64,000 nt of DNA, taken from Mucilaginibacter arboris. GTDB lineage: Bacteria > Bacteroidota > Bacteroidia > Sphingobacteriales > Sphingobacteriaceae. The stretch lies in the NCBI RefSeq assembly GCF_009754915.1, contig NZ_WPIK01000001.1, positions 1 through 64,000 on the forward strand, given 5' to 3'. A program made the translations under genes and the position numbers. Below the pieces are notes generated by a model. It ran no database searches. It was not told the DNA's origin and saw only the letters and a list, made by a program, of their open reading frames with translations. Numbering within the stretch: position 1 is the first letter of the stretch; each line of letters starts with the position of its first letter. Below are positions 26,226-35,100 of the stretch, in pieces.

Positions 26226-26397
26226 CTTTAACGTTTTTTCCCGGTAAAAGAAGCACCGATGGTGCAGGTATAACCTAATTTTTTGGCAGCTTGAGCAAAA
26301 GCTGGGTGGAGATCATCAACGATTAGGATTTTTTTTTGAATTAGATTGGACACAGTATTTTGATTTTGAAGCAAAGATACTGGATAATTTAAAATGG
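26226..26397 (-). repeat. Direct repeat copy 2: truncated serA 5' end with promoter
   Basis: Second copy of the serA 5' region. It keeps a -7 box TATCTTTG equivalent at 26372-26379 and an open frame of 41 codons (GTG 26353 to TAA 26228) starting MSNLIQKKILIVDDLHPAF and ending TIGASFTGKKR. A few mismatches and two compensating one-base indels separate it from copy 1, so the duplication is not brand new. Sequence to the right of it (from 26398) is probably the original serA upstream DNA. Confidence 0.9.
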
Positions 26398-26459
26398 TTT
26401 TAAGTTTGGATTTATGATGAGATAATTGGATAGTGTATCTTTAACTCAAATTCCAAAAA

Positions 26460-26828
26460 ATGAATATTAATCTTTTGAATAAATATGATATTAAATTCAT
26501 CAATACAATTTTCTTAAATGAAAATGTAAAGCGAATAGATTCTCCAAACAAATATCTAAATCAGTTTATTACAGATAGTCGAACTGTAGAAGAAGCTAAT
26601 GATTTACTTAATGCAATTAACAAAGTTTGTAAAGGTAATACTAAAAAATTAATAGGAATTTCTCTTACATTACTTGCAATAGAAATTACTCAGCATGATG
26701 TTAAGTTATATGATGAACCAGATTTTAATTCGTCTGATGATCCTATTTTCACAATGCCAACAAATGATTTTAAAACTATTGTTGAAGATTGGATTGAGTT
26801 TTTATCATCAACTCCTTTAAGCATATAG
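26460..26828 (+). CDS. Hypothetical protein, AT-rich
   Basis: 122 residues from an ATG with A-rich leader. I do not recognise a family. It is acidic, predicted mostly helical, with no signal peptide or membrane segment; segments include NKYLNQFITDSRTVEEANDLL and FKTIVEDWIEFLSS. Base composition is much more AT-rich than its neighbours and it sits immediately beside the serA duplication/TA insertion, which suggests acquired DNA. Possible roles such as a small immunity-type protein are guesswork. Confidence 0.65.
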   Translation: MNINLLNKYDIKFINTIFLNENVKRIDSPNKYLNQFITDSRTVEEANDLLNAINKVCKGNTKKLIGISLTLLAIEITQHDVKLYDEPDFNSSDDPIFTMPTNDFKTIVEDWIEFLSSTPLSI

Positions 26829-26875
26829 AATCAAGTTTAACAAATCAAGTCTTATTTTAATTAAGCAGAATTTGT

Positions 26876-27646
26876 CTATTTATTCTCCGCAACCACATTC
26901 GTCAGCCTAACAAAATCCGCAACACTTAGCCTTTCCGCGCGTAAATCCAGCATAGGTTCTTCCGTCATTTTTTCTTTGTTGATGAGTGAAGAAAGCGCAT
27001 TTCGCAAAGTTTTTCGCCGCTGGTTAAATCCCGCTTTTACAACTTGCCAAAACAGTTTTTCATCACAATCCAACTCTTTAATTTCATTTCTGCTGAGCCG
27101 AATAACTGCTGAAAGCACTTTTGGCGGCGGGTTAAAAACGCCTGCTTTTACCGTAAACAGATATTCTACTTTGTAATAAGCCTGCAAAAAAACGCTTACG
27201 ATGCCGTATTCTTTGCTTCCGGGTTTTGCAGCGCAACGCTCGGCAACTTCTTTCTGGAACATGCCAACCACTTCCGGCACTTTATTCCGGTTATCCAGCA
27301 CTTTAAATAAAATCTGCGAGGAAATATTGTACGGAAAATTTCCGATGATCGAAAAAGTACCGGTAAAAACAGCATCAAAATCCATCTCCAGAAAATCTGC
27401 ATTGATCAATTTTTCTCCCAATTGCGGATACTTTTTTTGGAGGAACTGGTATGATTCTTCGTCAATATCTACCAAAAAAACTTCCAGTTCGGGTTTCTGC
27501 AACAAAAAATCGGATAAAATACCCATTCCCGGACCAACTTCCAGCACTTTTCCTTCCGTTTTTAAACTGTTTACAATTTTGGCGGCAATATTTTTATCGG
27601 TTAAAAAATGTTGCCCTAAATATTTTTTGGCTTTTACTAATTGCAT
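26876..27646 (-). CDS. rsmA: 16S rRNA (A1518/A1519) dimethyltransferase
   Basis: 256 residues (KsgA/RsmA). It dimethylates two adenines in the 3' helix of 16S rRNA. KKYLGQHFLTDKNIAAKI is the N-terminal signature, VLEVGPGMGILSDFLL the SAM motif near 36, and NFPYNISSQILF the catalytic motif IV near 100. The C-terminal small domain includes FNQRRKTLRNALSSL. A GT-type motif copy (27362-27375) lies in codons for DAVFTG. Divergent from pdxA. Confidence 0.97.
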   Translation of the reverse strand: MQLVKAKKYLGQHFLTDKNIAAKIVNSLKTEGKVLEVGPGMGILSDFLLQKPELEVFLVDIDEESYQFLQKKYPQLGEKLINADFLEMDFDAVFTGTFSIIGNFPYNISSQILFKVLDNRNKVPEVVGMFQKEVAERCAAKPGSKEYGIVSVFLQAYYKVEYLFTVKAGVFNPPPKVLSAVIRLSRNEIKELDCDEKLFWQVVKAGFNQRRKTLRNALSSLINKEKMTEEPMLDLRAERLSVADFVRLTNVVAENK

Positions 27647-27742
27647 TTGCTCCTTAAATTGTTACAAAATACGTCATATTTGTGCTTTATATGGCAGCTT
27701 TAACGCTGGTATGTTTTATTTGTATTGATTAAACAAACTCAA

Positions 27743-28798
27743 ATGAGTGAAAAAATAAAAGTTGGGATCAGCATTGGCGATGTAAATGGCATTGGCATGG
27801 AAGTGATTATTAAAACACTTGCAGATCCAATCATAATGAATTATTGCACGCCAATTGTTTACGGAAACACTAAAATTGCTTCTTATAACCGTAAAAACCT
27901 CGGCCTGAATGATTTTAGTTTTAATGTGATTGCCGGGCCAGAAATGGCCAGTCCGAAAAAACCAAACTTAATTAACTGTTGGGAAGAAGATGTAAAAATC
28001 AACTTTGGCGAAGCCAATGAAACTGGCGGCAAATATGCTTTTATCTCTTTGGAAAAAGCAACCAACGATTTAACTGAAGGTAAAATTGATGCTTTGGTAA
28101 CCGCGCCAATTAATAAACACAACATACAAAGCGAAAACTTTAATTTTCCCGGCCATACAGAATATTTGCAGGAACGCTGTGGTGCAACAGATTCGCTGAT
28201 GTTTTTAGTGAGTGACGAACTGCGTGTTGGTGTAGTAACCGGGCATATTCCGGTGGCACAAATTAGCGAACGGATTACGATAGAAAGCATCTTGTCTAAG
28301 CTTCGTTTAATGAACCAAAGTTTGAAACAGGATTTTTGGATCCGTAAACCGCGTATTGCTGTTTTAGGTTTAAACCCGCATGCCGGCGATAACGGTTTGA
28401 TTGGGATTGAAGAGCAGCTTACCATTATACCGGCAGTTGAACATGTAGGCACCGAAGGCATTCTGGCTGCCGGGCCTTTCCCTGCCGATGGTTTTTTTGG
28501 TAATGGGACTTTTAAAAATTTTGATGCCGTTTTGGCTATGTACCACGATCAGGGCCTGATCCCTTTTAAAAATACCGTTTTTGATCTGGGTGTGAATTTT
28601 ACGGCTGGTTTAAATAAAGTCCGCACTTCTCCCGATCATGGAACTGGTTATGCCATAGCCGGTAAAAATCAAGCTTCTGCAACTTCATTTCGCGAAGCGA
28701 TATTTACGGCAATTCATGTAGTTAAAAACCGGGCAGAATTGGCAGAACTTTCAAAAAACCCACTTAAATTTAGCAAACTTAGTCGCGACCGGGATTAA
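27743..28798 (+). CDS. pdxA: 4-hydroxythreonine-4-phosphate dehydrogenase
   Basis: 351 residues from the ATG at 27743; a TTG six codons upstream is less likely. It is the PdxA of the DXP-dependent pyridoxal phosphate route. The start VGISIGDVNGIGMEVII, TAPINKHNI, FPGHTEYLQ (metal-binding His), LNPHAGDNGLIG and MYHDQGLIPFK (second metal His/Asp) match the family. DHGTGYAIAGK near 300 completes the metal site. Downstream lies a motif-rich spacer before the lipid gene cluster. Confidence 0.96.
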   Translation: MSEKIKVGISIGDVNGIGMEVIIKTLADPIIMNYCTPIVYGNTKIASYNRKNLGLNDFSFNVIAGPEMASPKKPNLINCWEEDVKINFGEANETGGKYAFISLEKATNDLTEGKIDALVTAPINKHNIQSENFNFPGHTEYLQERCGATDSLMFLVSDELRVGVVTGHIPVAQISERITIESILSKLRLMNQSLKQDFWIRKPRIAVLGLNPHAGDNGLIGIEEQLTIIPAVEHVGTEGILAAGPFPADGFFGNGTFKNFDAVLAMYHDQGLIPFKNTVFDLGVNFTAGLNKVRTSPDHGTGYAIAGKNQASATSFREAIFTAIHVVKNRAELAELSKNPLKFSKLSRDRD

Positions 28799-28825
28799 CA
28801 TATCAATTGTAATACACATATTACG

Positions 28826-28916
28826 ATGCTGTTTTTATCGGCATAAAAGAAGCATTGGCTGTTAAAACAGGGTTTATTTACAGCATAAAAGGGTTAAAAC
28901 CAATACTTCTTTTACC
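28826..28916. repeat. Cluster of three iterated motif copies
   Basis: ATGCTGTTTTTATC (28826-28839, plus), the minus-strand ATGCTTCTTTTATG (28842-28855) and ATACTTCTTTTACC (28903-28916, plus). The second and third are inverted: TAAAAGAAGCATTGG pairs with CCAATACTTCTTTTA with one mismatch, giving a long stem after pdxA that may terminate it. The loop contains further short repeats of GTTAAAACAG/GGTTAAAACC. Confidence 0.75.
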
Positions 28917-28964
28917 ACCTAAATTTCATTTTGAAAAAACTATTTTTGATTGTGTAATTTTTCC

Positions 28965-28972
28965 TAAATTTG
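28965..28972 (+). promoter_or_regulatory. Promoter -7 box of the DUF177-rpmF-plsX-fabH cluster
   Basis: TAAATTTG matches TAnnTTTG, with a TTTG at 28945-28948 upstream by 16 nt as a -33 element. It decides the start of the following gene, which must lie downstream. Confidence 0.6.
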
Positions 28973-28990
28973 CAGGCTAATTATCGCTCA

Positions 28991-29521
28991 TTGAAAACGC
29001 TGAAAACATATTCGATTCCTTTTAAGGGACTGAAACTTGGAAAGCACCAGTTTGATTACGAGATCACAGATTCTTTTTTTAATGAATTTGAATATTCATT
29101 GGTTAAAAAAGGAAAGCTGGATTGCCAGGTTGAACTGGAAAAACAGGAAACCATGCTGATCTTAGATTTTAAAATCAATGGTGTGGTAGATCGTTCGTGC
29201 GACCGTTGCCTGTCTGAGTTTCCGGAAACAGTTAATGTGCAGGAAAGGCAGATTGTGAAGTTTGGCGAAGCAGGCCAGGAAGAAACGGATGATGAAATCA
29301 TGTTTTTAAAACCGCATGATTACGAACTGGACTTATCTGGTTTAATTTATGAATATATTAACCTGGCCATGCCTTTAATCAGTGTTTGTAATGACGAAGG
29401 CAATACTCCGTTTTGCGACCAGGAAATGTTGGACAAGTTAAATAAGCTTTCGGGAACCGAAGAAGAGGAAGAGAATACTGAACCGGACCCACGTTGGGCC
29501 GTGTTAAAGAACATAAAATAA
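28991..29521 (+). CDS. DUF177/YceD family protein
   Basis: About 176 residues from the TTG at 28991; an upstream TTG at 28970 falls in the -7 box and is excluded. The family (YceD, large rRNA subunit accumulation protein) regularly precedes rpmF. The CDRCLSEFPETV segment is the family's paired-cysteine motif and the acidic C-terminus includes DPRWAVLKNIK, the usual end. In E. coli and plants YceD homologues are linked to 23S rRNA processing or accumulation. It is 20 bp upstream of rpmF. Confidence 0.88.
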   Translation: MKTLKTYSIPFKGLKLGKHQFDYEITDSFFNEFEYSLVKKGKLDCQVELEKQETMLILDFKINGVVDRSCDRCLSEFPETVNVQERQIVKFGEAGQEETDDEIMFLKPHDYELDLSGLIYEYINLAMPLISVCNDEGNTPFCDQEMLDKLNKLSGTEEEEENTEPDPRWAVLKNIK

Positions 29522-29541
29522 TTTAAATACAAAAGGAAGTC

Positions 29542-29733
29542 ATGCCACATCCAAAACGAAAAATATCCAAATCCAGAAGAGATAAACGCCGTACCCATTA
29601 CAAAGCTGAAGCTCCAACTTTAACTACTTGTAAAACTACCGGTGCTGTACATTTACCACACAGGGCCTATACGGTAGATGGCAATATTTACTTTAACGGT
29701 AAATTATTAATTGAACGCACCGCGGCAGTTTAA
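29542..29733 (+). CDS. rpmF: 50S ribosomal protein L32
   Basis: 63 residues, standard L32: MPHPKRKISKSRRDKRRTHY followed by LTTCKTTGAVHLPHRA. The zinc-type CxxC pairs are absent (a single Cys remains), as in the zinc-free form of L32. It sits between the DUF177 gene and plsX, the widely conserved order that couples ribosome and lipid gene expression. Confidence 0.97.
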   Translation: MPHPKRKISKSRRDKRRTHYKAEAPTLTTCKTTGAVHLPHRAYTVDGNIYFNGKLLIERTAAV

Positions 29734-29747
29734 GTTAATTTTCTGAA

Positions 29748-30686
29748 ATGAAGATTGGCTTGGACATTATGGGCGGCGATTTCGCTCCTGAAGCAGTAGT
29801 TTTAGGGGCTATCGAAAGCTATCAATTTTTATCGCCCGATCAAAAATTAGTTTTGATTGGTAACCAGGAGATAGCCCGGAAAATTATCCGCGACAATCAT
29901 TTTGATGAAAATTGCTTTGAATACGTTCATACAACGGAAGTGATCGGCATGGCCGAGCACCCTACAAAAGCGATCGCCCAAAAGCCAAGTTCAAGTATCG
30001 GTATTGGTTTTCAATTGCTTAAAGAAGGCAAAATAGATTCGTTTGCCTCCGCAGGTAACACTGGCGCAATGCTGGTAGGTGCCATGTTTAGCGTTAAAGC
30101 TATTCCCAGTGTTATCCGCCCTGCAATTGCCGGTATAGTCCCGAAACTAAAAGGCGGCTGCGGAATTATATTAGACGTAGGCGCCAATGCGGATTGCAAA
30201 CCGGATGTATTGGTACAATTTGGAATTTTGGGAAGCCTGATGGCCGAATCACTTTACGATATCGATCAGCCAAAAGTTGGTTTAATTAATATTGGCGAAG
30301 AAAAAGAGAAGGGCAACCTGCTATGCCAGGCAACTTTTCCTTTAATGGCAGAAAATAAGCAATTCAATTTTGTAGGCAATATAGAAGGCCGTGATTTGTT
30401 TACAGATCAGGCCGATGTTTTTGTTTGCGATGGTTTTACCGGAAATGTTGTTTTAAAACTGGCAGAAAACTTTTATGATATTACCTTGAAAAAAGGGATG
30501 CGCGATGAGTTTTTTGACCGCTTTAACTACGAGCAATACGGCGGAAGCCCGATATTAGGCGTTAACGCACCTGTGATTATAGGCCATGGCATTTCTAATC
30601 CGGAGGCGATAAAAAGTATGGTCCTACTTTCTAAAAATACGGTCGAATCCGGCCTGATTGAAAAAATCAAAAAAGCTTTCCTTTAA
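29748..30686 (+). CDS. plsX: Phosphate acyltransferase PlsX
   Basis: 312 residues. It converts acyl-ACP to acyl-phosphate for phospholipid synthesis. The start [17 protein letters not shown] is the family signature; [22 protein letters not shown] and [15 protein letters not shown] complete it. It is 14 bp after rpmF and 7 bp before the fabH start, so an operon is clear. Confidence 0.97.
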   Translation: MKIGLDIMGGDFAPEAVVLGAIESYQFLSPDQKLVLIGNQEIARKIIRDNHFDENCFEYVHTTEVIGMAEHPTKAIAQKPSSSIGIGFQLLKEGKIDSFASAGNTGAMLVGAMFSVKAIPSVIRPAIAGIVPKLKGGCGIILDVGANADCKPDVLVQFGILGSLMAESLYDIDQPKVGLINIGEEKEKGNLLCQATFPLMAENKQFNFVGNIEGRDLFTDQADVFVCDGFTGNVVLKLAENFYDITLKKGMRDEFFDRFNYEQYGGSPILGVNAPVIIGHGISNPEAIKSMVLLSKNTVESGLIEKIKKAFL

Positions 30687-30693
30687 TACTGAT

Positions 30694-31683
30694 ATGGATA
30701 AAATTTATGCCGCAATTACTGCTGTAAACGGTTACGTTCCTGATTATGTGTTAACCAATCAGGAACTGGAAACCCTGGTTGATACCAATAACGAGTGGAT
30801 ATTAAGCAGAACAGGTATCAGTGAACGCAGGATTTTAAAAGGCGAAGGTTTAGGTGTGTCTGATCTTGCCATACCAGCTGTTAAAGGTTTGCTCGAAAAG
30901 CGTGGAATCGGTGCAGAAGAAATAGATTTACTTATTTTTTGTACCACAACTTCTGATATGCCCTTTCCGGCTACTGCCAATATCATTAGTGCTAAAATTG
31001 GCGCTACCAAAGCCTGGGGGTTTGATTTGCAAGCCGCCTGTTCTGGTTTTTTATATGGCTTAACCGTAGGTGCACAATTTATAGAAACCGGTATGCACAA
31101 AAAAGTTTTGGTGGTAGCAGGCGATAAAATGTCGTCTATTATTGATTACCAGGACCGCGCTACCTGTATCATCTTTGGTGATGGCTGCGGTGCAGTACTG
31201 TTAGAACCTAACCTGGAAGGATACGGGTTAATTGATGCTAACTTACACAGCGATGGAAGCGGAATAAGCCACTTACATCAAAAAGCGGGCGGTTCTGTAA
31301 AACCAACCAGCCACGAAACAGTTGATGCCCGTGAGCATTATGTTTACCAGGAAGGAAAAGCCGTATTTAAATTTGCCGTAACTAATATGGCAGAAGCTGC
31401 TGCCGAAATTATGGAACGTAATAACCTGACAGCAGATAATGTAGATTGGTTAGTTCCGCATCAGGCTAATAAACGTATTATTGATGCTACAGCTGCCCGC
31501 ATGGGCGTTGGCCCCGAAAAAGTAATGGTTAATATTGAACGTTATGGCAACACAACTAACGGCACTATTCCTTTATGTTTATGGGAATGGGAAAGTAAAC
31601 TAAAAAAGGGCGACAACTTGGTTTTAGCTGCTTTTGGCGGAGGTTTTACCTGGGGTTCTGCCTATATTAAATGGGCATACTGA
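30694..31683 (+). CDS. fabH: 3-oxoacyl-ACP synthase III
   Basis: 329 residues from the ATG at 30694; the frame is open 12 codons further upstream but that part overlaps plsX and lacks similarity. It condenses acetyl-CoA with malonyl-ACP to start fatty acid synthesis. The catalytic triad is visible: C116 in [13 protein letters not shown], His in [10 protein letters not shown] and Asn in [12 protein letters not shown]. Members in Bacteroidota often prefer branched starters; this cannot be told here. Confidence 0.97.
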   Translation: MDKIYAAITAVNGYVPDYVLTNQELETLVDTNNEWILSRTGISERRILKGEGLGVSDLAIPAVKGLLEKRGIGAEEIDLLIFCTTTSDMPFPATANIISAKIGATKAWGFDLQAACSGFLYGLTVGAQFIETGMHKKVLVVAGDKMSSIIDYQDRATCIIFGDGCGAVLLEPNLEGYGLIDANLHSDGSGISHLHQKAGGSVKPTSHETVDAREHYVYQEGKAVFKFAVTNMAEAAAEIMERNNLTADNVDWLVPHQANKRIIDATAARMGVGPEKVMVNIERYGNTTNGTIPLCLWEWESKLKKGDNLVLAAFGGGFTWGSAYIKWAY

Positions 31684-31764
31684 TTTTATTCCTGCTTTTT
31701 TGTTATTTAATGATAAATTAGCCTGCCAAACAATTATCAAACTTAAATTAAACGAACAACCAGT

Positions 31765-32244
31765 ATGGATATTAAACAGATTCAGGATTTAATCCGATTC
31801 GTTGCTAAATCAGGCGTAAATGAAGTTTCTATCGAACAGCAAGACTTCAAAATAACCATTAAAACAAACCAGCCACAAACTGCTGTTGTTACCCTTACGC
31901 CGCCTGCCCCTACTGTAGAAACACCTACAACCTCTGCTACTGTTCCATCTATAACTGTAACTACACCGGTAGTTAACGCGCCGGCAGCAGAAGATACTTC
32001 AAAATACATCACCATAAAATCGCCCATGATCGGTACTTTTTACCGCTCATCTGCGCCTGATAAACCACTTTTTGTAAACGTTGGCGATGAAATTAAAGCA
32101 GGCAAAGTGCTTTGCATTATTGAAGCGATGAAGCTGTTTAACGAAATCGAATCAGAAGTATCGGGCCGTATTGTTAAAATATTAGTGGATAATGCTTCAC
32201 CTGTTGAATATGACCAGCCTTTATTTTTAGTAGATCCGGCCTAA
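31765..32244 (+). CDS. accB: Biotin carboxyl carrier protein of acetyl-CoA carboxylase
   Basis: 159 residues. An N-terminal segment (about 1-35) is followed by a Pro/Thr/Val-rich linker (about 36-75) and a biotinyl domain (about 80-159). The biotin-accepting lysine is K123 in [26 protein letters not shown] is the biotinyl 'thumb' region typical of AccB. It pairs with accC 72 bp downstream; the carboxyltransferase genes accAD are not in the window. Confidence 0.97.
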   Translation: MDIKQIQDLIRFVAKSGVNEVSIEQQDFKITIKTNQPQTAVVTLTPPAPTVETPTTSATVPSITVTTPVVNAPAAEDTSKYITIKSPMIGTFYRSSAPDKPLFVNVGDEIKAGKVLCIIEAMKLFNEIESEVSGRIVKILVDNASPVEYDQPLFLVDPA

Positions 32245-32257
32245 TGCTTCTTTTACC
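32244..32257 (+). repeat. Iterated motif copy (TC type)
   Basis: ATGCTTCTTTTACC followed by GGCCTAAAATTTATA. It begins on the last base of the accB stop codon and has the full extended consensus. Confidence 0.75.
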
Positions 32258-32316
32258 GGCCTAAAATTTATATTGGTAATTTCTGTTGCAATTATTTTCT
32301 AAAGCTAATTTAAGTA

Positions 32317-33660
32317 ATGTTTAAAAAGATATTGATTGCCAACCGTGGCGAAATTGCTCTGCGCATTATCCGTACCTGCAAAGAAATGGGTATAAAAACA
32401 GTAGCGGTTTACTCTACTGCAGACCGCGATAGCTTGCATGTCCGTTTTGCGGATGAAGCAGTTTGCATCGGTCCACCGGCCAGTAAAGATTCTTACCTCA
32501 ATATTCCAAATATCATTTCAGCAGCCGAACTAACCAATGCGGATGCTATTCATCCCGGTTATGGTTTTTTATCTGAAAATGCCAAGTTTTCTGCTATTTG
32601 TGCAGAATATGGTATTAAGTTTATCGGTGCAACTGCAGATCAGATTAATGCCATGGGCGATAAGGCCTCCGCAAAAGATACGATGAAAAAAGCCGGCGTG
32701 CCCACTATTCCGGGTTCCGAAGGCTTGCTAACAGATGTAAAACAAGGCATACAAGTAGCCAATAAAATTGGTTACCCTATTATTTTAAAGGCAACTGCCG
32801 GTGGTGGTGGCCGCGGGATGCGCATTGTTTGGAAAGATGAAGCGTTTGAAGCCGCCTGGGATTCTGCCAGGGCAGAAGCCGGGGCAGCATTTGGTAACGA
32901 TGGCATTTATCTGGAAAAATATGTTGAAGACCCACGCCATATTGAAATACAGGTAATCGGAGATCAGTTTGGCAAAGTTTGCCATTTATCAGAACGCGAT
33001 TGTTCTATCCAACGCCGCCATCAGAAATTAGTTGAAGAATCGCCTTCTCCCTTCATGACAGAAAAACTGCGCCGTAAAATGGGCGAAGCTGCCATAAAAG
33101 GTGCAAAAGCTGTAAAATACGAAGGTGCCGGAACAGTAGAATTTTTGGTAGATAAAAACCGCGATTTCTATTTTATGGAGATGAACACCCGCATCCAGGT
33201 AGAACATCCGGTTACAGAGGAAGTAATTAACTTCGACCTGATAAAAGAACAGATAAAGGTAGCAGCAGGCGTACCGATTTCCGGAAAAAACTACGAACCA
33301 ACCATGCATGCTATCGAATGCCGGATCAATGCAGAAGACCCGCTAAATAACTTTCGTCCTTCACCCGGCAGAATTACGAATTTTCACTCGCCTGGCGGAC
33401 ATGGTGTCCGGGTCGATACACATGTTTATTCGGGTTATGTTATCCCTCCAAATTATGATTCCATGATTGCCAAGCTGATTTGCGTGGCGCAAACCCGCGA
33501 AGAAGCATTAAATACCATGCAGCGTGCACTAAGCGAATTTGTAATTGAAGGCGTTAAAACAACTATACCTTTTCATCTTAAACTTTTACAAGACCCGAAC
33601 TTCAGGGCTGGTAATTTTACCACAAAGTTTATGGAAACTTTTGAATATACCGAAGACTAA
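32317..33660 (+). CDS. accC: Biotin carboxylase subunit of acetyl-CoA carboxylase
   Basis: 447 residues (E. coli 449). It carboxylates biotin on AccB with ATP and bicarbonate. [18 protein letters not shown], the ATP-grasp glycine loop [44 protein letters not shown] (catalytic Glu/Arg) and [11 protein letters not shown] are all present. Start is a clear ATG. It closes the lipid cluster that starts at DUF177. Confidence 0.98.
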   Translation: MFKKILIANRGEIALRIIRTCKEMGIKTVAVYSTADRDSLHVRFADEAVCIGPPASKDSYLNIPNIISAAELTNADAIHPGYGFLSENAKFSAICAEYGIKFIGATADQINAMGDKASAKDTMKKAGVPTIPGSEGLLTDVKQGIQVANKIGYPIILKATAGGGGRGMRIVWKDEAFEAAWDSARAEAGAAFGNDGIYLEKYVEDPRHIEIQVIGDQFGKVCHLSERDCSIQRRHQKLVEESPSPFMTEKLRRKMGEAAIKGAKAVKYEGAGTVEFLVDKNRDFYFMEMNTRIQVEHPVTEEVINFDLIKEQIKVAAGVPISGKNYEPTMHAIECRINAEDPLNNFRPSPGRITNFHSPGGHGVRVDTHVYSGYVIPPNYDSMIAKLICVAQTREEALNTMQRALSEFVIEGVKTTIPFHLKLLQDPNFRAGNFTTKFMETFEYTED

Positions 33661-33735
33661 AAAAACTGATTATAAATTTAAACGTAAGTACCATTCTAAA
33701 TCTAACCGGAATGGTATTTTTGTTTCTACTGTAAC

Positions 33736-34611
33736 ATGAGCGATCTTAAAGATAATAAACTGTTTAAAGCAATAAAAGAAAAAGGCTCTAACCTGGAGGC
33801 AGAAATGTCTTTTTTTGATCACCTTGATGTGCTCAGGAAACATTTGATCCGCTCTGCTATAGCCATTGTAATTTTCACAAGTCTGGCTTTTTACTACTTT
33901 GATTTCTTTTATAACACCGTTATCATGGGGCCAAGCAAGACCTCATTTTGGACGTACCGAATGCTTTGTGAATTAGGCGCTTACCTGCACCGCCCGGGGT
34001 TTTGTATTGATAAAATCAATATCCATTTAATTAATACGGAAATGGCCGGGCAGTTTACTTTGCAGATCAATTCATCCTTTATGATTGGCCTTGCATTAGG
34101 CTTCCCCTATTTATTGTATGAAGTTTGGCTTTTTATTAAACCAGCGTTACATGATAAAGAGCGCAAGGCAGCCAGTGGTTTTGTATTTTACGCTTCGATG
34201 CTGTTTTTACTGGGTATTTTATTTGGCTATTTTGTAATCACGGCCATGTCGCTCAGCTTCTTAGCGGGTTATAATGTGAGTGATTCCATCCAAAATTTGT
34301 TTAGTATCGATTCTTATATCTCCTCGGTGGCCACGCTAACCCTTGCAACAGGCGCCGTTTTCGAGCTGCCTATATTAATCTACATTTTGGCTAACCTGGG
34401 TATTTTAACCGCTAAATTTATGCGGGAGACCCGTCGTTATGCCATTATCATTATTTTAATTATTGCTGCCGTAGTTACGCCAACGCCCGATATGCTCACG
34501 ATGACGGTGGTAAGTATCCCTTTATTTTTACTCTATGAAGCGAGTATATTTGTTGCCTCAGCAGTAGATAAACGCCGTAAGGCAAAGCACGACGAGTTGA
34601 TGTCTTCTTAA
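33736..34611 (+). CDS. tatC: Twin-arginine translocase subunit TatC
   Basis: 291 residues with six membrane helices; it binds twin-arginine signal peptides in the inner membrane. The first cytoplasmic signature is MSFFDHLDVLRKHLIRS; E. coli has HLIELR here, so the conserved Glu is Val with an Asp one place earlier. GFPYLLYEVWLFIKPALHDKERK is the second signature. The first periplasmic loop (about 55-110) is longer than in E. coli and has two cysteines. Two tatA-like genes lie 23 kb away. A GT-type motif copy lies within (34198). Confidence 0.95.
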   Translation: MSDLKDNKLFKAIKEKGSNLEAEMSFFDHLDVLRKHLIRSAIAIVIFTSLAFYYFDFFYNTVIMGPSKTSFWTYRMLCELGAYLHRPGFCIDKINIHLINTEMAGQFTLQINSSFMIGLALGFPYLLYEVWLFIKPALHDKERKAASGFVFYASMLFLLGILFGYFVITAMSLSFLAGYNVSDSIQNLFSIDSYISSVATLTLATGAVFELPILIYILANLGILTAKFMRETRRYAIIIILIIAAVVTPTPDMLTMTVVSIPLFLLYEASIFVASAVDKRRKAKHDELMSS

Positions 34612-34623
34612 AAGTTGATGCTG

Positions 34624-34637
34624 ATACTGTTTTTATG
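34624..34637 (+). repeat. Iterated motif copy (GT type)
   Basis: ATACTGTTTTTATG followed by TGATAAAAATC in the 44-bp spacer between tatC and rpiB. Confidence 0.65.
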
Positions 34638-34655
34638 TGATAAAAATCTTTAAAA

Positions 34656-35081
34656 ATGAAAATAGCCCTTGGAGCAGACCACGCCGGATTTGAATACAAA
34701 GAAGCGTTACGGCCTTTTTTAAATGATGAGGCAGAAATAAAAGACTTTGGTACTTATTCTGCCGGTTCTGTAGATTATCCTGATTTTGCCCATCCTGTTG
34801 CTTCAGCAGTAGAAAGCGGCACATTTAATTTAGGAATATTGATTTGCGGTAGCGGAAATGGCATTGCCATCACTGCAAATAAACACCAAGGCATTCGTGC
34901 TGCCATCTGCTGGAATACAGAACTGGCAAGCCTGGCGCGGAAACATAATAACGCCAATATACTTTGTTTACCTGCAAGATTTATATCGATAAAAGAAGCA
35001 CAGGAAATTACCGAAACTTTTTTAAACACCGAATTTGAAGGCGGCCGCCATGCAAACCGCGTTAACAAAATCTCCTGTTAA
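34656..35081 (+). CDS. rpiB: Ribose-5-phosphate isomerase B
   Basis: 141 residues of the RpiB/LacAB family. It interconverts ribose-5- and ribulose-5-phosphate. IALGADHAGFEYKEAL is the N-terminal signature with Asp-His, LICGSGNGIAITANK near 65 holds the active-site Cys, and RAAICWNTELASLARKHNNANIL completes the site. A TC-type motif copy (34988-35001) encodes IKEAQE within it. Confidence 0.95.
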   Translation: MKIALGADHAGFEYKEALRPFLNDEAEIKDFGTYSAGSVDYPDFAHPVASAVESGTFNLGILICGSGNGIAITANKHQGIRAAICWNTELASLARKHNNANILCLPARFISIKEAQEITETFLNTEFEGGRHANRVNKISC

Positions 35082-35100
35082 GATTAAAGAGAATTTAGAC

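Noticed and set aside
30658-30693. Upstream extension of fabH
   Set aside because: It overlaps the plsX end; FabH proteins normally start at the chosen MDKIYAAI position.
35035-35100. Upstream extension of the M28 peptidase
   Set aside because: It overlaps rpiB and would bury the signal peptide; the ATG at 35101 directly precedes a good signal sequence.
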